NCBI GenBank assembly: GCA_016789495.1
Contig: JAEUOJ010000146.1
Span: 1 to 39,987, forward strand
Direction of reading: 5' to 3'
DNA length: 39,987 nt
Source of the DNA: Accumulibacter sp.
Lineage (GTDB): Bacteria > Pseudomonadota > Gammaproteobacteria > Burkholderiales > Rhodocyclaceae
Shown: piece by piece, positions 26,978 to 35,963 of the stretch
How the letters are laid out: each line of letters opens with the position of its first letter
Position numbering within the stretch: position 1 is the stretch's first letter
The notes under the pieces: generated by a model
Seen by the model: only the letters and a program-made list of their open reading frames with translations
Database searches by the model: none
What the model was told of the DNA's origin: nothing
Program-made: the position numbers and the translations under genes

Positions 26978-27499
26978 GTGAATACTTCTTCAGGATTGAT
27001 CCGCCAATGCTTGATCACTGGATTGACCAGCCTGGTCTTTTCTGCGGGCGCAGTCGCCAACATCATGCCGAACCTTGTCGAATACCCGTCTGAAAGACCG
27101 GCCCAGTCCGCCGGCAAAAAGCGGCCGCTCGACAATCCGCACAAATCGCTAGGCCAGAGAACGATCAGCGACTTCTCCACCAATCCGTTCGTCAACCAGT
27201 CAGGATTCGACAGCGAGAACCATCATTTCGAAATCACTTATGCCATGCTCAGTGGTCTGGCTTCGGCTGAACAGCCGACCGACCTGGGTTACGGCACCGA
27301 CGGTTCAAGCAACAACCCGGACCTTCCAGGGGGGATTCTTTTCCGACGCGTCGTTCTGGACGACAACGATTACACCAGTTACCCGGACACCGCACTCTTG
27401 GCCACGCTGTTCCTGGTCGTCGGCTTGATCGGTTATGCTCAGCACCTGATCAGGAAAAATCGGCAACAACCCAAGCGACGTCCTCTTTTTCCGGCTTGA
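26978..27499 (+). CDS. Exported protein with C-terminal LFRR-TM-basic-FPA module (copy 1)
   Basis: The product has 173 residues. The GTG at 26978 is chosen because GGAGA lies seven bases upstream and it starts directly at a signal peptide (hydrophobic residues 11-25, cleavage probably after AVA). The middle, about 30-120, is polar, without cysteines and without a recognised domain. From residue 121 the chain shows LFRR, an acidic stretch, a membrane helix (LLATLFLVVGLIGYA), a basic segment and a terminal FPA. Helix plus basic tail resembles C-terminal sorting signals such as PEP-CTERM, but no PEP motif is present. The next gene carries the same module. An intrinsic terminator follows at 27569. 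Function is unknown; the secreted, membrane-tethered topology is inferred. Confidence 0.75.
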   Translation: MNTSSGLIRQCLITGLTSLVFSAGAVANIMPNLVEYPSERPAQSAGKKRPLDNPHKSLGQRTISDFSTNPFVNQSGFDSENHHFEITYAMLSGLASAEQPTDLGYGTDGSSNNPDLPGGILFRRVVLDDNDYTSYPDTALLATLFLVVGLIGYAQHLIRKNRQQPKRRPLFPA

Positions 27500-27759
27500 G
27501 CATCGCCGGTCTGCCGGTATCACCGCGAGCCAAACAACAAAATTGGTCCGGAGCGGCTCCCTTCTATCGACGACGTTCTTTGTCGTCTTTTTTTTGCTTT
27601 TTCTCTGGTTAGCGGTATTACGACACGCTTGGATTTTACACATTCTGCTTCAATGAACCGTGAACAGAGCGGCGGCAACACTCTCCGCCGTCTGCGAATA
27701 GCGATCTTGAATCGACGCGTTCAAGACCATTCTGATTCCGCACCATAGGAGCAGCGTCC
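27500..27759 (+). promoter_or_regulatory. Spacer between the paired exported-protein genes, with upstream hairpins
   Basis: After the terminator at 27569-27595 this spacer holds two inverted repeats ahead of the second gene. CGGCGG at 27670-27675 pairs with CCGCCG at 27685-27690, and TCTTGAA at 27705-27711 pairs with TTCAAGA at 27720-27726. They may be leader hairpins or an operator. A TTGGAT near 27629 is a possible -35 box but lacks a good -10. An AGGAG at 27747-27751 precedes the ATG by eight bases. Confidence 0.4.
27569..27595 (+). terminator. Rho-independent terminator after exported protein copy 1
   Basis: GACGAC at 27569-27574 pairs with GTCGTC at 27582-27587 across a 7-base loop and is followed by eight T residues (27588-27595). 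It lies about 70 bases after the stop of the first exported-protein gene, so that gene is probably a single transcription unit, separate from the second. Confidence 0.85.
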
Positions 27760-28191
27760 ATGAAATCCACCCAATCCACATTTCGTCGATTTCTCTTGAT
27801 AGGTCTTGGCGTTTTGAGCGCCAATATCGTTGCAGCGGCCGGTCCGCAACCCGTCGAAAGGGAAATCAGGCCACCGACACTGGCCAGTCAGCAAGCCAGC
27901 CCAACGCCGCATCAAGGAATCGACTCTTCCGCACAAAAGACGGTCATCCCCCCCGCCCCCCGGATGCCGAGTGGGGAAACGATCGATAGCGCCCGTTGGG
28001 TCCTAGGTGGTGACGCCAACGCCAACGATGTGGCGTTGTTTCGTCGTTTCATCGCCAGTGGCCAAAACAACAGCGAATTGTCCTTGCCCTGGCTGCTGAG
28101 CGTCGTTGTCCTGCTGATCGGCGGCGTCGCCTATGGACAACGTCAGGGGAGAAAGAGCAAGCCAAAACAGCCATCGCATTTTCCGGCGTGA
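27760..28191 (+). CDS. Exported protein with C-terminal LFRR-TM-basic-FPA module (copy 2)
   Basis: The product has 143 residues. AGGAG eight bases before the ATG supports the start. Residues 1-27 form a signal peptide (FLLIGLGVLSANIVAAA). The centre is Pro/Ser/Gln-rich and low in hydrophobicity, with no known domain. From residue 93 the protein repeats the module of the preceding gene: LFRR, about 15 polar residues, a helix (LLSVVVLLIGGVAYG), RKSKPKQPSH and a terminal FPA. Aligned from LFRR without gaps, the two tails share Tyr at position 33, Gln at 35 and Arg-Lys at 39-40, although the rest of the proteins differs. This suggests a common C-terminal sorting or anchoring domain on divergent secreted parts. 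No homologue of known function was recognised. Confidence 0.75.
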   Translation: MKSTQSTFRRFLLIGLGVLSANIVAAAGPQPVEREIRPPTLASQQASPTPHQGIDSSAQKTVIPPAPRMPSGETIDSARWVLGGDANANDVALFRRFIASGQNNSELSLPWLLSVVVLLIGGVAYGQRQGRKSKPKQPSHFPA

Positions 28192-28308
28192 CGATGCGCC
28201 GAGAACGTTTGTCCGCTCGCCGCGCAGCCGATGATGGCGGGCAGACATTCCTTCGCACGTCATGCGCTGATTTGACCAACCAACCTCACGATCCGCGCGG
28301 GCGAGGAT

Positions 28309-29226
28309 TCATGCGCCCATGCGGATCAGACGGCGGGGTCGCAAGGTCCCGGAGGCGTCAAGTTCGCCCAAGCCGAGCAGACGAACGCCTTCATAAACCC
28401 GATATTTGCCTTCCTGGCCCTGGACTGGTACAGGGTTGCCATGCATGAAACGTTGCGCCTGCTCTTCAGTCAGAAAAACGGCAGGCAGGCTTTGCAGCAG
28501 CAAATCCGGCGGGTGAAGCCAGGCCAGACGGTCGGCTTCGGCAAGTTCGGCCAACTGTTCGAGAGTCACCGCCCCGTCCAACGTCAAAGTGCCGACCGCC
28601 GTTCTCCGAAGCGCGGTCAGATGCGCACCGCAACCGAGCGCGTTGCCCAGATCCTCAGCCAGCGTTCGGATGTAAGTCCCTTTGCTGCAAACGACACGTA
28701 ACCGGCTCCGATCATCGGCAAAGTCCAGCAGCGCAAGCTCGAAGATCGTCACCTCGCGCGCTTCGCGGTGGACGACGATGCCCTGACGCGCCAGTTCATA
28801 AAGCGGTTTGCCGTCGCGCTTGAGAGCTGAGAACATCGGTGGCACTTGGTGCTGTCGGCCCTGGAAGCGCTGCAGTACCGCTTCGAGTTCGCATCGCTCG
28901 AAAGCAACCGCCCGGCGTCGGACCACACTGCCCTCCGCGTCACCGGTGTCCGTGCTAACGCCAAACAGCAACTCGGTTTCATAGGTCTTGTCGGCATCGA
29001 GCAGATCGACGGCAAACTTGGTCGCCTCACCGAAACACAGCGGCAACAAGCCGCTGGCCATCGGGTCGAGGGTACCGGTATGGCCCGCCTTGGCCGCCGA
29101 AAACAGTCGCCGGACGCTTTGCAAGGCGGCGTTTGAACTCGATCCGGTCGACTTGTCGAGCAACACGACTCCGTCGACGCGGCGCCAGGTTTTTCGAGGG
29201 GCGGCGGGTTCAGAACGCGGCTTCAG
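28309..29226 (-). CDS. truB: tRNA pseudouridine-55 synthase TruB (probable CTG start)
   Basis: TruB makes pseudouridine 55 in the T loop of tRNAs. The first standard start codon, GTG at 29166, would begin inside the conserved VDGVVLLDK and drop the family's N-terminus. Reading upstream in frame gives KPRSEPAAPRKTWRR and then VDGVVLLDK, a typical TruB start, back to a CTG at 29226 that overlaps the rbfA stop (CTGA). With that start the protein has 305 residues, close to the family length. Catalytic Asp lies in AGHTGTLDPMASG; KTYETELLFG and GTYIRTLAEDLG are further motifs; a C-terminal PUA-like domain follows. It is the last gene of the rimP-nusA-infB-rbfA-truB operon. A lost ATG through sequence error is the alternative explanation. 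Confidence 0.88.
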   Translation of the reverse strand: MKPRSEPAAPRKTWRRVDGVVLLDKSTGSSSNAALQSVRRLFSAAKAGHTGTLDPMASGLLPLCFGEATKFAVDLLDADKTYETELLFGVSTDTGDAEGSVVRRRAVAFERCELEAVLQRFQGRQHQVPPMFSALKRDGKPLYELARQGIVVHREAREVTIFELALLDFADDRSRLRVVCSKGTYIRTLAEDLGNALGCGAHLTALRRTAVGTLTLDGAVTLEQLAELAEADRLAWLHPPDLLLQSLPAVFLTEEQAQRFMHGNPVPVQGQEGKYRVYEGVRLLGLGELDASGTLRPRRLIRMGA

Positions 29227-29648
29227 AGCGGTTTGACGGATTCGGCGCTGCTGTTGGCGAGCGGTTCGACATCGGCGGGTTGATCGGCTTCGGAAAGCGC
29301 AACCGCCTCGCCGATCAGCCGCGTCAATTGGGCGCCACGTTCCAGCGAATCGTCGAAGATGAAGTGCAACTGTGGTGTGGTATGAATTCGGATGCGTTTG
29401 CCCAACTCGCCGCGCAGAAATCCGGCGGCTTTGTCCAGGGCGGCTTGCACCGTTTGCAGTTGTTCGCTACCGGCCAGGGTGCTGAAATAGACCTTGGCAT
29501 GCGCGTAGTCGGGAGTGAGCTGCACATCGGTAAGGCTGACCATCCCAACCCGCGGATCGCGCAGCTCGGTGCGCAGCAATTCAGCCAGCTCGCGCCGAAG
29601 CTGTTCACAGATCCGATCTCGCCGGGAAAATCCCCTCTTGATAGCCAT
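29223..29648 (-). CDS. rbfA: 30S ribosome-binding factor RbfA
   Basis: The 141-residue protein has the RbfA KH-like fold: RICEQLRRELAELLRTELRDPR near 12, VSLTDVQLTPDYAHAKVYFS near 37, and LGKRIRIHTTPQLHFIFDDS near 82. It binds the 30S subunit in late maturation of 16S rRNA and is needed for growth in the cold. The ATG at 29648 follows the infB stop with no gap (TAA then ATG). Its stop overlaps the proposed truB CTG start, so translation along the operon is tightly coupled. The tail after residue 115 is acidic and variable, as in other members. Confidence 0.95.
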   Translation of the reverse strand: MAIKRGFSRRDRICEQLRRELAELLRTELRDPRVGMVSLTDVQLTPDYAHAKVYFSTLAGSEQLQTVQAALDKAAGFLRGELGKRIRIHTTPQLHFIFDDSLERGAQLTRLIGEAVALSEADQPADVEPLANSSAESVKPL

Positions 29649-32570
29649 TTACAACGTCCGCGCCACTTCGGTGACATCGAAGGCTTCGATTTGGTCGTTT
29701 TCTTCGTAGGCGTTGAAATTTTTCAACGACAAACCGCACTCGAAACCGCTGCGAACTTCCTTGACGTCGTCCTTGAAGCGTTTGAGCGACTCGATTTCGC
29801 CTTCCCAGACCACGATGTGCTTGCGCAGAACGCGTACCCGCGAACTGCGCTTGATGACCCCTTCGAGGACATAGCAGCCAGCGATGGTACCGATGCGGGT
29901 GGCCCGGAAAACCTGCCGGATCTCGACCAGGCCGGTGATTTCCTCGCGCTTCTCCGGCGCCAGCATGCCGGACAGCGCCGATTTGACTTCATCGACCGCG
30001 TCATAGATGATGTTGTAATAACGAATGTCGACGCCCGCCGTTTCCGCCGCTTTGCGCGCCCCGGCATCGGCACGGGCATTGAAGCCGATGATCACCGCCT
30101 TCGACGCTTGCGCCAGATGGACATCCGATTCGCTGATCGCGCCGACCGCGGCATGGATCACGTTGACTTTCACTTCGCCGGTCGACAATTTCTGCAGCGA
30201 CTGAACCAGCGCTTCCTGTGAACCCTGTACGTCGGCCTTGATGATCAGCGCCAGCACCTTGGCCTCGGCCTCGGTCATCTGGTCGAGGATGGTCTCCAGA
30301 CTGGCGGCCTGTTTGGTGGCCAGTTTGACGTCGCGGTACTTGCCCTGCCGGAACAGGGCGATTTCACGCGCCTTGCGTTCGTCGGCGAGGACCACCGCTT
30401 CCTGGCCCGCGGCCGGCACATCGGACAGACCCAAGATCTCCACCGGAATCGACGGGCCGGCTTCCTTGACCACTTTGCCGTTTTCGTCGAGCATCGCCCG
30501 CACCCGCCCGAAAACCTGGCCGGCGAGCAGAACGTCGCCTTGCCGCAGCGTGCCGGACAGAACCAGCATCGTCGCCACCGGACCCCGTCCACGGTCGAGG
30601 CGCGCTTCGATGATCAAACCTTTGGCCGGCGCATTCTTCGGCGCCTGCAGTTCGAGCACTTCGGCCTGCAGCAGGACGTTTTCAAGCAGCTCGTCGATAC
30701 CCGCTCCGGTTTTCGCCGACACGTGGACGAAAGGCGCATCGCCGCCGTATTCCTCCGGAACGACCTGCTCGGTCACCAGTTCCTGCTTGACACGATCGGT
30801 GTTGGCGCCGGGTTTGTCGATCTTGTTCACCGCCACGATGATCGGCACTCCGGCTGCTTTGGCATGGTGGATCGCTTCGCGGGTCTGCGGCATCACCCCG
30901 TCATCGGCCGCGACGACCAGAATCACTAGGTCGGTCGCCTTGGCGCCGCGCGCACGCATGGCGGTAAAGGCTTCGTGACCCGGCGTATCGAGGAAGGTCA
31001 CCATCCCACGCTCGGTCTGGACATGATAGGCGCCAATGTGCTGGGTGATCCCGCCCGCTTCGCCACTAGCCACCCGCGTACGGCGAATGTAATCGAGCAG
31101 CGAGGTTTTGCCGTGGTCGACGTGTCCCATCACCGTCACCACCGGCGCCCGCGTCTCCAGCGGAACGTCCTTGATATCAACCGAATCGTCGAGGAAGGCG
31201 TCGGGATCGTCGAGCTTGGCGGCAAAGGCCTTGTGACCCATTTCTTCGACGATGATCATCGCCGTTTCCTGATCAAGCACTTGGTTGATGGTCACCATCG
31301 AGCCCATTTTCATCAGCGCCTTGATCACCTCGGTGGCTTTGACCGCCATCTTATGAGCCAGATCGGCCACCGAAATCGTTTCGGGAACATAGACTTGATG
31401 AATGACCGGCTCGACCGGCAATTGGAATGAATGCTGCTCTTCCTCGGCGCCCCCCCGCGCCGGCCGCTTGCCATGTTTGTTGTCTCGCCAACCCGAGGTC
31501 GCGGTGACACCACGCGTTTTGAGTCCCGGCCGTTTGTTGGCGCCTTCGTTTTTCCAGGGCCCCTTTTGGTCGGCGGCCTTCTTTTCCGGGCTCTTTTTGT
31601 CGGCGGTCTTCTTATCGTCGCCGGTCGTCGGCTTCGCCGCCGGTTTGTGCAAGGTTTTGTCTTCGGCTGGACGGTCGCTGGCAGTTTGCGCGGCGACTTG
31701 CTTGGCGGCGCCAGCGGCTTTGGCGGCCACCGCTTTTTCCTCGGCTTCCTGCTTCAGGCGGGCGAGGTCGGCGCTGCGCTGCTGCTTGCTCTTGAACTCG
31801 GCTTCCTGAATCGCTCGCAATTCGGCGTTACGTCGGTCTTCCTCGGCGCGAAGCCGTTGTTGTTCTTCACCGATGATCGACGCGCGGGTAACCACTTTTT
31901 TGGCACCCGGTTTCGCCTCGGCAGCGTGCCCGCCTTTCGCGCGGTTCACGGCGTTGGCCGGTGGATTGGCGTTGGCAGCCGGCTCCGGTTTGCTTTCGAC
32001 AGCCGGTTTGATCTCATCGACGGGCTCGGGCGGACTCTGCTCAGGGGCAGGCTCCATGATCGCCTCGACCGCGGGCGGCTCGGCGGACAAATCGGCAACC
32101 GGCTCGCGGTGTTCGGCGGTTTGGACGACGACCGGCTCGTCAGCGGGCATGACCACCGGTACGGTAACAGCCGGTTCGGTGAGTGGTTCGGTGACCGGTT
32201 CGGTGACCGGTTCGGTGATAGCGGACTCGACGACGGCCGCTGGCACGGGCGGCTCGGCTCGCGGCTCCAGGGTGTCGCGCTTGACCAGAACCCGCTTTTT
32301 GCGCACCTCGACCTGGACGGTATGCGACTTGCCATGGGCGTCCTGCGCGCGAATCTCGCTCGTTTCCTTGCGCGTCAGGGTGATCTTGGTCTTGGCTTCG
32401 GTCTGGCCGCGGGAACGGCGCAGATAATCGAGCAAGCGGGATTTGTCCTGTTCGGACAACACGTCGTCGGCCTGACGCTTGGCGACACCAGCTCTTTGCA
32501 ACTGCTCGAGCAACGTTCCGGCAGGCATCTTCAACTGCGTGGCAAATTGGGCAACACTTGTTTGCGCCAT
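29649..32570 (-). CDS. infB: Translation initiation factor IF-2
   Basis: The 973-residue GTPase brings initiator tRNA to the ribosome. Residues 1-55 form the IF2-N domain ([20 protein letters not shown]). A long low-complexity region of Glu/Pro/Ala and Lys/Ala repeats runs to about 380. The G domain near 475-640 has GHVDHGKTS (G1), DTPGHEAF (G3) and NKID (G4). Domains II, III and IV follow, ending in the fMet-tRNA-binding C-terminus. AGAGGA six bases before the ATG supports the start. The disordered part contains a 12-bp DNA repeat coding for E-P-V/L-T units. It is transcribed after nusA and before rbfA, the usual order. Confidence 0.97.
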   Translation of the reverse strand: MAQTSVAQFATQLKMPAGTLLEQLQRAGVAKRQADDVLSEQDKSRLLDYLRRSRGQTEAKTKITLTRKETSEIRAQDAHGKSHTVQVEVRKKRVLVKRDTLEPRAEPPVPAAVVESAITEPVTEPVTEPLTEPAVTVPVVMPADEPVVVQTAEHREPVADLSAEPPAVEAIMEPAPEQSPPEPVDEIKPAVESKPEPAANANPPANAVNRAKGGHAAEAKPGAKKVVTRASIIGEEQQRLRAEEDRRNAELRAIQEAEFKSKQQRSADLARLKQEAEEKAVAAKAAGAAKQVAAQTASDRPAEDKTLHKPAAKPTTGDDKKTADKKSPEKKAADQKGPWKNEGANKRPGLKTRGVTATSGWRDNKHGKRPARGGAEEEQHSFQLPVEPVIHQVYVPETISVADLAHKMAVKATEVIKALMKMGSMVTINQVLDQETAMIIVEEMGHKAFAAKLDDPDAFLDDSVDIKDVPLETRAPVVTVMGHVDHGKTSLLDYIRRTRVASGEAGGITQHIGAYHVQTERGMVTFLDTPGHEAFTAMRARGAKATDLVILVVAADDGVMPQTREAIHHAKAAGVPIIVAVNKIDKPGANTDRVKQELVTEQVVPEEYGGDAPFVHVSAKTGAGIDELLENVLLQAEVLELQAPKNAPAKGLIIEARLDRGRGPVATMLVLSGTLRQGDVLLAGQVFGRVRAMLDENGKVVKEAGPSIPVEILGLSDVPAAGQEAVVLADERKAREIALFRQGKYRDVKLATKQAASLETILDQMTEAEAKVLALIIKADVQGSQEALVQSLQKLSTGEVKVNVIHAAVGAISESDVHLAQASKAVIIGFNARADAGARKAAETAGVDIRYYNIIYDAVDEVKSALSGMLAPEKREEITGLVEIRQVFRATRIGTIAGCYVLEGVIKRSSRVRVLRKHIVVWEGEIESLKRFKDDVKEVRSGFECGLSLKNFNAYEENDQIEAFDVTEVARTL
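32173..32220. repeat. Four 12-bp tandem repeats inside infB
   Basis: Four consecutive units of GGTTCGGTGACC or near copies lie at 32173, 32185, 32197 and 32209; the two middle ones are identical. On the coding strand they encode repeated Glu-Pro-Val/Leu-Thr steps in the disordered N-terminal region of IF-2. The array is in frame, so copy-number change would alter length without a frameshift. Confidence 0.85.
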
Positions 32571-32589
32571 ATGAGTTCCTCTTTCCCGC

Positions 32590-34062
32590 TTACTCGAACC
32601 AGTGCGCGCGCGCCGTGGTGATTAGTTGTTTTGCCCGTTGGGCATCGATACCGGTGATTTCGGTCAGTTCATCGACCGCCAGATCGGCCAGATCGTCACG
32701 TGTCTTGATCCCGCTGCCGGCGAGCTTGCCAGCCAAGGTCTTGTCCATGCCGTCGAGTCGGAGCATGTCGTCGGCGACATCCTCGAGCTTCTCCTCGGTG
32801 ACGATCGCTTCGGTCAGAAGCACATTTCGCGCCCGCTCGCGCAATTCCTGAACCGTCGCTTCGTCAAACGATTCGATTTCGAGCATTTCGTGCAACGGCA
32901 CGTAGGCCACTTCTTCGAGCGTCGAAAACCCTTCATCGATCAGGATGTTGGCCACTTCTTCGTCAACATCGAGCTTTTCAATGAACAGCACCCGGATCGC
33001 AGCCGCTTCGGCTTCGACAAGAGTCTTCGATTCTTCCTCGGTCATCAGGTTGATGTTCCAGCCGGTCAGTTCGGACGCCAGGCGAACGTTCTGACCGCCG
33101 CGGCCGATGGCGATCGCCAGATTCTGCTCATCGACGACCACGTCCATGCTGTGTTTTTCTTCATCGACGATGATCGAGCTGACTTCGGCCGGCGCCAGCG
33201 CACCAATGACGAACTGTGCCGGATCGGCCGACCAAAGGACGATATCGACGCGCTCACCGGCCAATTCGTTGGTCACCGCGGTCACCCGCATGCCGCGCAT
33301 GCCGACGCAGGTACCGATCGGGTCGATGCGCTGGTCGTTCGACTTGACGGCGATTTTGGCGCGCATGCCCGGGTCGCGGGCGGCCGCCTTGATTTCCAGC
33401 AAGCCATCGTCGACTTCCGGAACTTCCTGGGCGAACAGCTTGATGATGAATTCCGGCGCGGTGCGCGACAGAACCAGTTGCGGCCCCCTGGCCGAGCGGT
33501 CGATGCGCAACAGGAAGGCCTTGACTCGGTCGCCAATGCGCAGGTTTTCACGCGGAATCATCTGGTCGCGCGGCAAGACCGCTTCGAGTTTGCCCGTTTC
33601 GACGATCGCGTTGCCCCGCTCCATGCGCTTGACGCTGCCGGTAACCAGGTGTTCCTTACGGCTCAGGAAGTCATTGAGGATTTGTTCACGCTCGGCATCA
33701 CGAATTTTCTGCAGGATCACCTGCTTCGCCGCCTGCGCGCCGATGCGCCCGAAATCGATCGGTTCAAGCGCCTCCTCGAGGAAGTCGCCGATTTCGACTT
33801 CCGGATCCTGTTTGAGCGCGTCCGACAGCGGGATCTGGTACTCCTCGTGCAGATAATCGCCATCGTCGACGATTTCCCAACGACGGAACGTTTCGAAATC
33901 GCCGCTTTCACGGTCGACGACCACGCGGACGTTGGCGTCGTCGTGGATGCGCTTCTTGGTAGCCGAGGCCAGCGCCATTTCGAGCGCACCAAAGACGATG
34001 TCCTTGGTGACATTCTTTTCACGGGCCAGGACATCGACCAGGAGCAAGATTTCGCGGCTCAT
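32590..34062 (-). CDS. nusA: Transcription termination/antitermination factor NusA
   Basis: The 490-residue protein binds RNA polymerase and controls pausing, intrinsic termination and antitermination. The N-terminal polymerase-binding domain is at 1-125 ([20 protein letters not shown]). An S1 domain is at about 135-200, KH1 and KH2 are at about 230-345 with [18 protein letters not shown] and [18 protein letters not shown], and two acidic C-terminal repeats reach the end as in E. coli. A near-perfect ribosome binding site, AGGAGGTGAT, lies between the rimP stop and the ATG at 34062. NusA is known to regulate its own operon in E. coli, which matters here because the rimP leader carries terminator-like hairpins. 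Confidence 0.97.
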   Translation of the reverse strand: MSREILLLVDVLAREKNVTKDIVFGALEMALASATKKRIHDDANVRVVVDRESGDFETFRRWEIVDDGDYLHEEYQIPLSDALKQDPEVEIGDFLEEALEPIDFGRIGAQAAKQVILQKIRDAEREQILNDFLSRKEHLVTGSVKRMERGNAIVETGKLEAVLPRDQMIPRENLRIGDRVKAFLLRIDRSARGPQLVLSRTAPEFIIKLFAQEVPEVDDGLLEIKAAARDPGMRAKIAVKSNDQRIDPIGTCVGMRGMRVTAVTNELAGERVDIVLWSADPAQFVIGALAPAEVSSIIVDEEKHSMDVVVDEQNLAIAIGRGGQNVRLASELTGWNINLMTEEESKTLVEAEAAAIRVLFIEKLDVDEEVANILIDEGFSTLEEVAYVPLHEMLEIESFDEATVQELRERARNVLLTEAIVTEEKLEDVADDMLRLDGMDKTLAGKLAGSGIKTRDDLADLAVDELTEITGIDAQRAKQLITTARAHWFE

Positions 34063-34076
34063 ATTCTCATCACCTC

Positions 34077-34544
34077 CTAAACCTGCTTGTCATTCGATTT
34101 CGTCAGTTCGTAGCGGGGAATCAGCCGAGCCTTGTCGATATCGCTCAAGTCGAACTCGAATTCGCCGGAATCGCTGCGCAAGCGGATACGGCCGTCCTGC
34201 ACACCCACCAGTTGACCACTGAAATTGCGTCGACCGGCCAGAGGCAACCGCAACTTGAGGCTGATTTCCGAACCCGCGAATCGTTCGTAATCCGCCTCCT
34301 TTTTCAACGGGCGGTCCAATCCCGGTGACGAGACTTCCAGCCGGTCATAATCGATGTCTTCGACGATCAACACGCGCGACAACTGGTTGCTGACCAACGC
34401 ACAGTCTTCGATGTCCACCCCGCGCGGCTTTTCCGGCTTGTCGATGAAGACACGCAGGACGCTGCCGCGCTGGCTGCGCTCGACATCGACCAGCTGGTAG
34501 CCGAGACCAGCGACTGTTTTTTCAATGACTTCGTGAACATCCAT
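34077..34544 (-). CDS. rimP: Ribosome maturation factor RimP
   Basis: The 155-residue protein assists 30S assembly. Conserved parts are [20 protein letters not shown] at 3-22, LRVFIDKP near 30, [20 protein letters not shown] near 73 and the C-terminal SH3-like domain with GVQDGRIRL. The ATG at 34544 matches the family start; an in-frame TTG at 34556 lies in the T tract of the leader hairpin and is less likely. It has no clear Shine-Dalgarno sequence, which is unusual for the head of an essential operon. Transcription should start near 34614 from the promoter listed separately, so the message carries two hairpins before the start codon. Confidence 0.95.
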   Translation of the reverse strand: MDVHEVIEKTVAGLGYQLVDVERSQRGSVLRVFIDKPEKPRGVDIEDCALVSNQLSRVLIVEDIDYDRLEVSSPGLDRPLKKEADYERFAGSEISLKLRLPLAGRRNFSGQLVGVQDGRIRLRSDSGEFEFDLSDIDKARLIPRYELTKSNDKQV

Positions 34545-34554
34545 GGCTGCAAAC

Positions 34555-34576
34555 AAAAAATGGGCAAAACGCCCAT
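34555..34576 (-). terminator. Terminator-like hairpin B in the rimP leader
   Basis: On the minus strand ATGGGC and GCCCAT (34560-34576) form a 6-bp stem with a 5-base loop GTTTT, followed by a run of T ending at 34555. It lies downstream of the rimP promoter and stops ten bases before the rimP ATG, leaving no room for another promoter. It must therefore be read through for the operon to be expressed from the promoter at 34621-34649. Confidence 0.8.
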
Positions 34577-34580
34577 CCCG

Positions 34581-34603
34581 AAAAAATTGCCCCCTGGGGG
34601 GGC
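34581..34603 (-). terminator. Terminator-like hairpin A in the rimP leader
   Basis: GCCCCC and GGGGGC (arms 34598-34603 and 34589-34594) make a 6-bp all-GC stem with a 3-base loop, followed by AA and six T residues on the minus strand. It precedes hairpin B by about 12 bases. CGCCC in its 5' part could instead pair with GGGCG of hairpin B, which would give a mutually exclusive fold; that alternative is inferred from complementarity only. Confidence 0.7.
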
Positions 34604-34620
34604 GAGCGGAAAACCGTTGG

Positions 34621-34649
34621 ATTATAACGAGAAAAGTGGCGCAGGTAAA
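34621..34649 (-). promoter_or_regulatory. Near-consensus sigma-70 promoter of the rimP-nusA-infB operon
   Basis: Read on the minus strand, TTTACC (34649-34644) and a perfect TATAAT (34626-34621) are separated by exactly 17 bases. The -35 box is the loop of an inverted repeat, GGCGCA and TGCGCC (34638-34655). This hairpin followed by ACTTTTCTCGTT could serve as a weak terminator for the upstream rluB transcript. Transcription should begin near 34614, giving a leader of about 70 nt that includes hairpins A and B. Confidence 0.8.
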
Positions 34650-34673
34650 TGCGCCAAGCGACCGGCGGATCAG

Positions 34674-35783
34674 TCAGCGCGCACGCGGTCGAGGCGAGGA
34701 AAACGCGGGCGCCATCTCCAGATCGACCAACAACTTGCGGACCTCGGCCTCGCTCAACTCGCGATGCTGCCCGCGTTTCAGTTGCGGCGGGAGCAAGAAC
34801 GAACCGTAGCGGATGCGGATCAGCCGGCTGACGACGACGCCGACCGCTTCGAACATCCGCCGCACCTCGCGATTCCTGCCTTCGGCCAGCGCGACCCGAT
34901 ACCAGCGATTGGCGCCCTCACCGCCCGCTTCCTGGAAGCTGGAGAACTGGGCCACGCCGTCCGTGAGTTCGATGCCGGCAAGCAGGCGCTCTTTAGCGTC
35001 CTCCGGCAATTCACCGAGAACGCGCACCGCGTATTCTCGGATCAGTTGATAACGCGGGTGCATCAACCGGTTGGCCAGATCGCCCGAGGTGGTCAGTAAC
35101 AGCAGGCCACTGGTGTTGAAATCGAGACGACCGACGGCAACCCAGCGGCCGGCGGCCATCCGTGGCAGCGCGGTAAAAACCGTCGGTCGGTGCACGGGAT
35201 CGTTACGGGAAACGATCTCGCCTTCCGGTTTGTGATAGATCAAAACCCGCGGCAGCCGTTCGGAGAAACGCAGGGGGACCAGCTTGCCGTTGACCTTGAC
35301 CCGGTCGCCGAAACTCACGGTCTGCCCCAGTTGCGCCGGAACGCCATTGACCATGATCCGACCGGCGGTGATCATCTCTTCCATTTCGCGACGCGAGCCG
35401 AGTCCACTGTTGGCCAGCAGCTTGTGCAGGCGTTCCGGCTTTCCTGGTCGTTCCTCGTGCCGCCTTCGCCCCGTGCCGACCGTCTGAATGCTGGATCGAG
35501 CCGGGCTGTAAGGCCGTTCCGAGGCCGGCTGCTTCGAGAAACTTGTGGGTTCCTTGGCTTTTTCAGGCCCTTGCCGCGGATTGCCGCCGGCGGCGGGGAA
35601 GGCCCTCCCCGGCCTCGCTGCTCCGCCAGCCGACGTCGGTCGCCGGCCGGCCGGCCGGGGTGGATTGGGTGAAGTGGTGAAAGCGGCGGCGATGGACTTG
35701 GTCGTCGTTCGACGACCGCGCCCGCCAGCCAGCGGCTCGGGGCGCGACCTCGCGACGGTGGTTTTGCGTTTGTCAGTCGGCAT
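34674..35783 (-). CDS. rluB: 23S rRNA pseudouridine synthase RluB
   Basis: The 369-residue protein makes pseudouridine 2605 (E. coli numbering) in 23S rRNA. The frame is open to 35852, but the ATG at 35783 has GGAG ten bases upstream and is used. Residues 1-115 are a disordered, Arg/Pro/Lys-rich extension not needed for catalysis. An S4 RNA-binding domain follows ([21 protein letters not shown]). The catalytic domain has [14 protein letters not shown] with the active Asp and [15 protein letters not shown] near the end. RluB is separated from the related RluE and RluF by its S4 domain and length. It follows scpA-scpB, an arrangement common in proteobacteria, and its 3' end abuts the rimP promoter. 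Confidence 0.9.
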   Translation of the reverse strand: MPTDKRKTTVARSRPEPLAGGRGRRTTTKSIAAAFTTSPNPPRPAGRRPTSAGGAARPGRAFPAAGGNPRQGPEKAKEPTSFSKQPASERPYSPARSSIQTVGTGRRRHEERPGKPERLHKLLANSGLGSRREMEEMITAGRIMVNGVPAQLGQTVSFGDRVKVNGKLVPLRFSERLPRVLIYHKPEGEIVSRNDPVHRPTVFTALPRMAAGRWVAVGRLDFNTSGLLLLTTSGDLANRLMHPRYQLIREYAVRVLGELPEDAKERLLAGIELTDGVAQFSSFQEAGGEGANRWYRVALAEGRNREVRRMFEAVGVVVSRLIRIRYGSFLLPPQLKRGQHRELSEAEVRKLLVDLEMAPAFSSPRPRAR

Positions 35784-35963
35784 GGTTGGCAAACTCCAGA
35801 GAGGTGTGCAGCTGGTCTGGCCGCCTGTCGGACGGGCGGGATTGAAGCGCAACAGGTGGCAGACAGGCGCAGGTTGTCACGGATGGCAAACGAACAGTGT
35901 GGGCCATCCACGCGCTAAGCGGGAAAAAATCCGCAGTCGCTCCACGTCTTGCAGAGCACCGGG

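Noticed and set aside
31431-32621. Plus-strand open frame of 396 codons over the 5' half of infB
   Set aside because: It is antisense to the low-complexity IF-2 region. The Gly/Arg/Phe repeats mirror the Glu/Pro/Ala repeats of the real gene.
32626-34080. Plus-strand open frame of 484 codons covering nusA
   Set aside because: It is the antisense shadow of a clear nusA gene. It has no domain and owes its length to the codon pattern of GC-rich genes.
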